Of a stretch of 64,000 bases of DNA, positions 61,330-64,000 are shown one piece after another; within the stretch, counting starts at the first letter, position 1; each line of letters opens with the position of its first letter. The stretch is from Paragorgia papillata (Eukaryota > Cnidaria > Anthozoa > Scleralcyonacea > Coralliidae), in the NCBI GenBank assembly GCA_035771165.1, contig JAWNZC010000351.1, positions 6,177,001 through 6,241,000 on the forward strand. The letters are read 5' to 3'. The translations under genes and the position numbers were made by a program. Under the pieces are notes generated by a model. It saw only the letters and a program-made list of their open reading frames with translations, ran no database searches and was not told where the DNA came from.

Positions 61330-62867
61330 ACCAGTCAATGTAAACCTCCGCCCACCCCAGGCCGCGGATAAGCGGGGACTTGGATTTCGAAACTAGAAAA
61401 AAGTGTTGCAGACCTCGCCCCCCGGGGACTTGCTACAAGGAAAATCCCCCGCTCATGTTGTTGAAAAGAGTAATTATGCCACATTCGATTACGAAGTTCT
61501 CCCAGAACTCTATGCTCTATTTGTTTAGTTTTAAAGAAAGAAAATCAAGCAATTTTGTGAATATTTAATTCTACCAAAGAAACAAATTTCTCTTGAAGTC
61601 GGTTCTACATATTTACAGAATCAGGATGACTAATTTGAATCACAGATTAGTTAGTTACCTGACAACCAGTTGAAACCAACACCGCTGCCAAACGTTTGCG
61701 CATGCATGAATTTGCTGGAGTAAACATTGCAAGAAAAGTGACTAGCCGTGGCGACAACAACGGAACAACCAGCAGAGTTGGACTGGCTTCGTATTAGGGG
61801 CGGTGCCATTAGGGAGAGGGGCGCCGTCAGGGTTTCTTTCAGAATATTTAATAAAGGGGGGGGGAAACAGGCAATACTTACTACGTGTGGGGCAAGGATC
61901 GCCGAAGGCGCGAGCAACTTCTAGGGGAGTCCGGGGGCATGCTCCCCCGGAAAATTTTGAATTTTAGAGTCTCTGAAATAGCATTTCCTGCATTTTGAGG
62001 GGGGTTTGAAAGAGTTTTGAAGGATATAAAATACCAAACAAAATATTTAAATATACTCATTTTCTATAGGAATACACCATAACATGCAAGGCATACATCA
62101 TGAGGACATGTCGTCATACATGGACAAATCAACTCACATTGTGTGTACCATTAATTAGGTGACTACTTCATGTCAGGCTGTCAGCTGCGTGAAGCGTACT
62201 AAAATATTATTTAATCGTAATATACTATTATATACTATTAGCTGTACCATAGTGATTAAAACGTAAAACGACTATAAATCCAAAATCGGGTTTTTAAATA
62301 GGAATTGCACTACATATCAAATATAATATTATACAACGGGAAAGGGGCGTAGTAACGGCATCCTAAGGGGCGCATGCATGTGCCATTGGCACAATGGCAC
62401 ATAGGGCCAGTCCGACTCTGACAACCAGACAGAGAAGACAAAGTAAGAGTCGACTATTCATTTGTGTTTTAAAAAAAAGGGTAAAGAAAATTACGAAGGG
62501 GTAAATTCAGAATATGTTACAATATTGACAAAGAAGCCATGCACAAATTACCTACCTTAACGTTCTGGTAGTATGCTTATAATTTTAACTTTTGTGTCGG
62601 ACTCTCGGTCCAGTCCAAATATTTCAGTGTTTTCCCGCTCTTTTTTGCGGTGTTGTTGAAACTGCCATTTTGGTAGAGCGCGATGACTTTAGTTTCCAGT
62701 CTTCTTTCTTCTGAGAATGCCCCGGTCCATTCGGCGGAGAGCGACAAAACAGGCTTATGCCCCGCTTGTAAGTGACGTTTTATTTGTCCAAAACCAGAAA
62801 ATGTCTTTGCTATGCCCCCGCTTATCCGCGGCCTGGGGTGGGCGGGGGTTTTCATTGACTGGTGCAT
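61330..62867. mobile_element. 1.5-kb inverted-repeat element
   Basis: ATGCACCAGTCAATG.AAACC then CGCCCACCCCAGGCCGCGGA + TAAGCGGGG at the left end is inverted at 62815-62867. Inside are repeat R2 (61915-62000) and AT-rich sequence. A 96-codon minus frame (62577-62867) is not recognised and probably spurious. Confidence 0.7.
61915..62000. repeat. Dispersed repeat R2, copy 3
   Basis: GGGGGCATGCTCCCCCGGAA then AATTTTGAATTTTAGAGTCT and GCATTTCCTGCAT, as in the copies near 7100 and 15580. Confidence 0.55.
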
Positions 62868-62899
62868 AATGGCTTATGTTCATGACGATCGACAGCCTT

Positions 62900-64000
62900 C
62901 CACGCTCCGAGTAAAAACAAAGGCGGATGTTAATAACAACTTTTGAATTTGAAATGTTATGCTTAGAATGGAAACAGAGAGCCCCTCTTCTCTATGCCTT
63001 TTTGATGACTAAATACGTCTTCAAGAAAAGAAAATCCTGAGTGGCTTCACTGGCTTCCCAGTATAGCAGTGGCTGGTTCGACAATAATGATAACTGTAGT
63101 ATAAAGCCTGGTTTTCACTAGAGCATAAGCACAAGCATATATATGGCCATGATAAACAAAAGACCATACAAAGAAATGTAACTCCTGTGTATGCCGGTAA
63201 GGTATCTGACATTTTGCCTGGAAACGTCATACAGTATAATAATTTTTCCAACTGTAAACGCGACAATTGTTGCCGTTAATAATCCGCTGTAATGACATGT
63301 TTAATATAAAAGTTTCACAGATAAAATTATTTTTTGTTTTGTTTTTTCTTGAGCTGATGCTTACGTCGTTAGTGAAAACAATGCTTAAACAACAATTATA
63401 TTACTTTTCAAAGAGTATTTAGCACTGACAGATCGTTAAGAAAATGTGAATGACAATATTTAATATTGCTAGGCTCGGTTGAAATGAAAGCTGTAATTTA
63501 CTAATATATTTATATAGGACAAAGAACAACAGATATTTTTCTCAACATTTTTGTCTTAAATATAATCACAACAACATAATAAGTCATAAAACATATTGCA
63601 CTCTCAAGAACAAACTCGGAATCACATTTCAGTGAGTATATAAATATTTGCAGTGAACCATTTCCCGCCATATCATCTTTCATCACCTAGCCCTCAAACA
63701 CGATGGAAAACTCTCCGTTTAGCAACGCTTTCAGTCGATCGAACCGAACATCTGATGCGATTCGTTCAGCGATACCGCACTATAAATCCCAAAAGAATAT
63801 TTAAGGCGACTGACTTGATCAGGCTTCGCTCGGCTGGAAGTGAACCAAACACGAGTGGCAAGCCTTGAAATATTAGGGACTTCCCAAACCAGTAGGCAAA
63901 TTCACGAAAAGATATCCTTTCTCTCTTTGCCGACGTATTTCATAGCATGCTCTTGATGTTTATTCAACCTTTTAATGCTAAAAACTTGACAAACTTTGAC
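62900..64000. other. Right end of the window, no recognised gene
   Basis: Short frames only. From 63703 an ATG opens MENSPFSNAFSRSNRTSDAI and stops after 33 codons; it could be the start of a first exon that continues beyond the window, but there is no donor evidence. Nothing else is visible. Confidence 0.3.

Overview
The window looks like nuclear DNA of an anthozoan cnidarian, most likely a stony coral or sea anemone. This rests on long AT-rich introns with GT..AG borders, vertebrate-like gene architectures in short exons, and a dense mosaic of CR1/L2-like LINEs, a Penelope-like element, Helitron debris, tRNA- and 5S-derived SINEs and many fold-back MITEs. There are no operons or ribosome binding sites. 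The species call is inference from general familiarity; no search was run.

Two protein-coding genes are well supported. The first, on the + strand from 8265 to 38080, is a receptor tyrosine kinase. I assembled it by hand as 11 exons whose reading phases all match (2484 nt, 827 residues): signal peptide, four Ig-like exons, one transmembrane exon and a complete kinase domain related to the FGFR/VEGFR/PDGFR group. The second, on the - strand from 55837 down to 46694, is a major facilitator superfamily transporter of the MFSD6 type. It has two coding exons (505 residues), with a TATA box about 80 bases upstream of its start codon.

Layout. 1-4150: a DNA-repeat copy split by a degenerate LINE, itself split by a 415-bp MITE. 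4150-8260: palindromic repeats and a LINE tail. 8265-38080: the kinase gene, whose ten introns hold a Penelope-like element (intron 4), fold-back elements, a tRNA-derived SINE, two TTAA-flanked MITEs, a deleted LINE and a 0.5-kb palindrome carrying two tRNA-Thr-like arms. 38.8-42.1 kb: a Penelope end fragment, Helitron debris and two large fold-back elements. 42.3-44.55 kb: a roughly 172-bp satellite interrupted by a DNA element. 46.2-55.9 kb: the transporter gene, with a nested 3.84-kb element in its single intron. 55.93-59.61 kb: a 3.68-kb terminal-inverted-repeat element containing about 23 copies of a 52-bp minisatellite; it ends within about ten bases of the transporter's TATA box. 59.6-64 kb: hairpin elements, a fragment of a mobile-element protein and a 1.5-kb inverted-repeat element; no gene recognised.

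The two genes do not appear functionally linked. The unusual signal here is structural: repeated nesting of inverted-repeat elements, structured-RNA-derived repeats (tRNA, 5S rRNA, possible hammerhead), and elements placed against gene parts that could affect expression.
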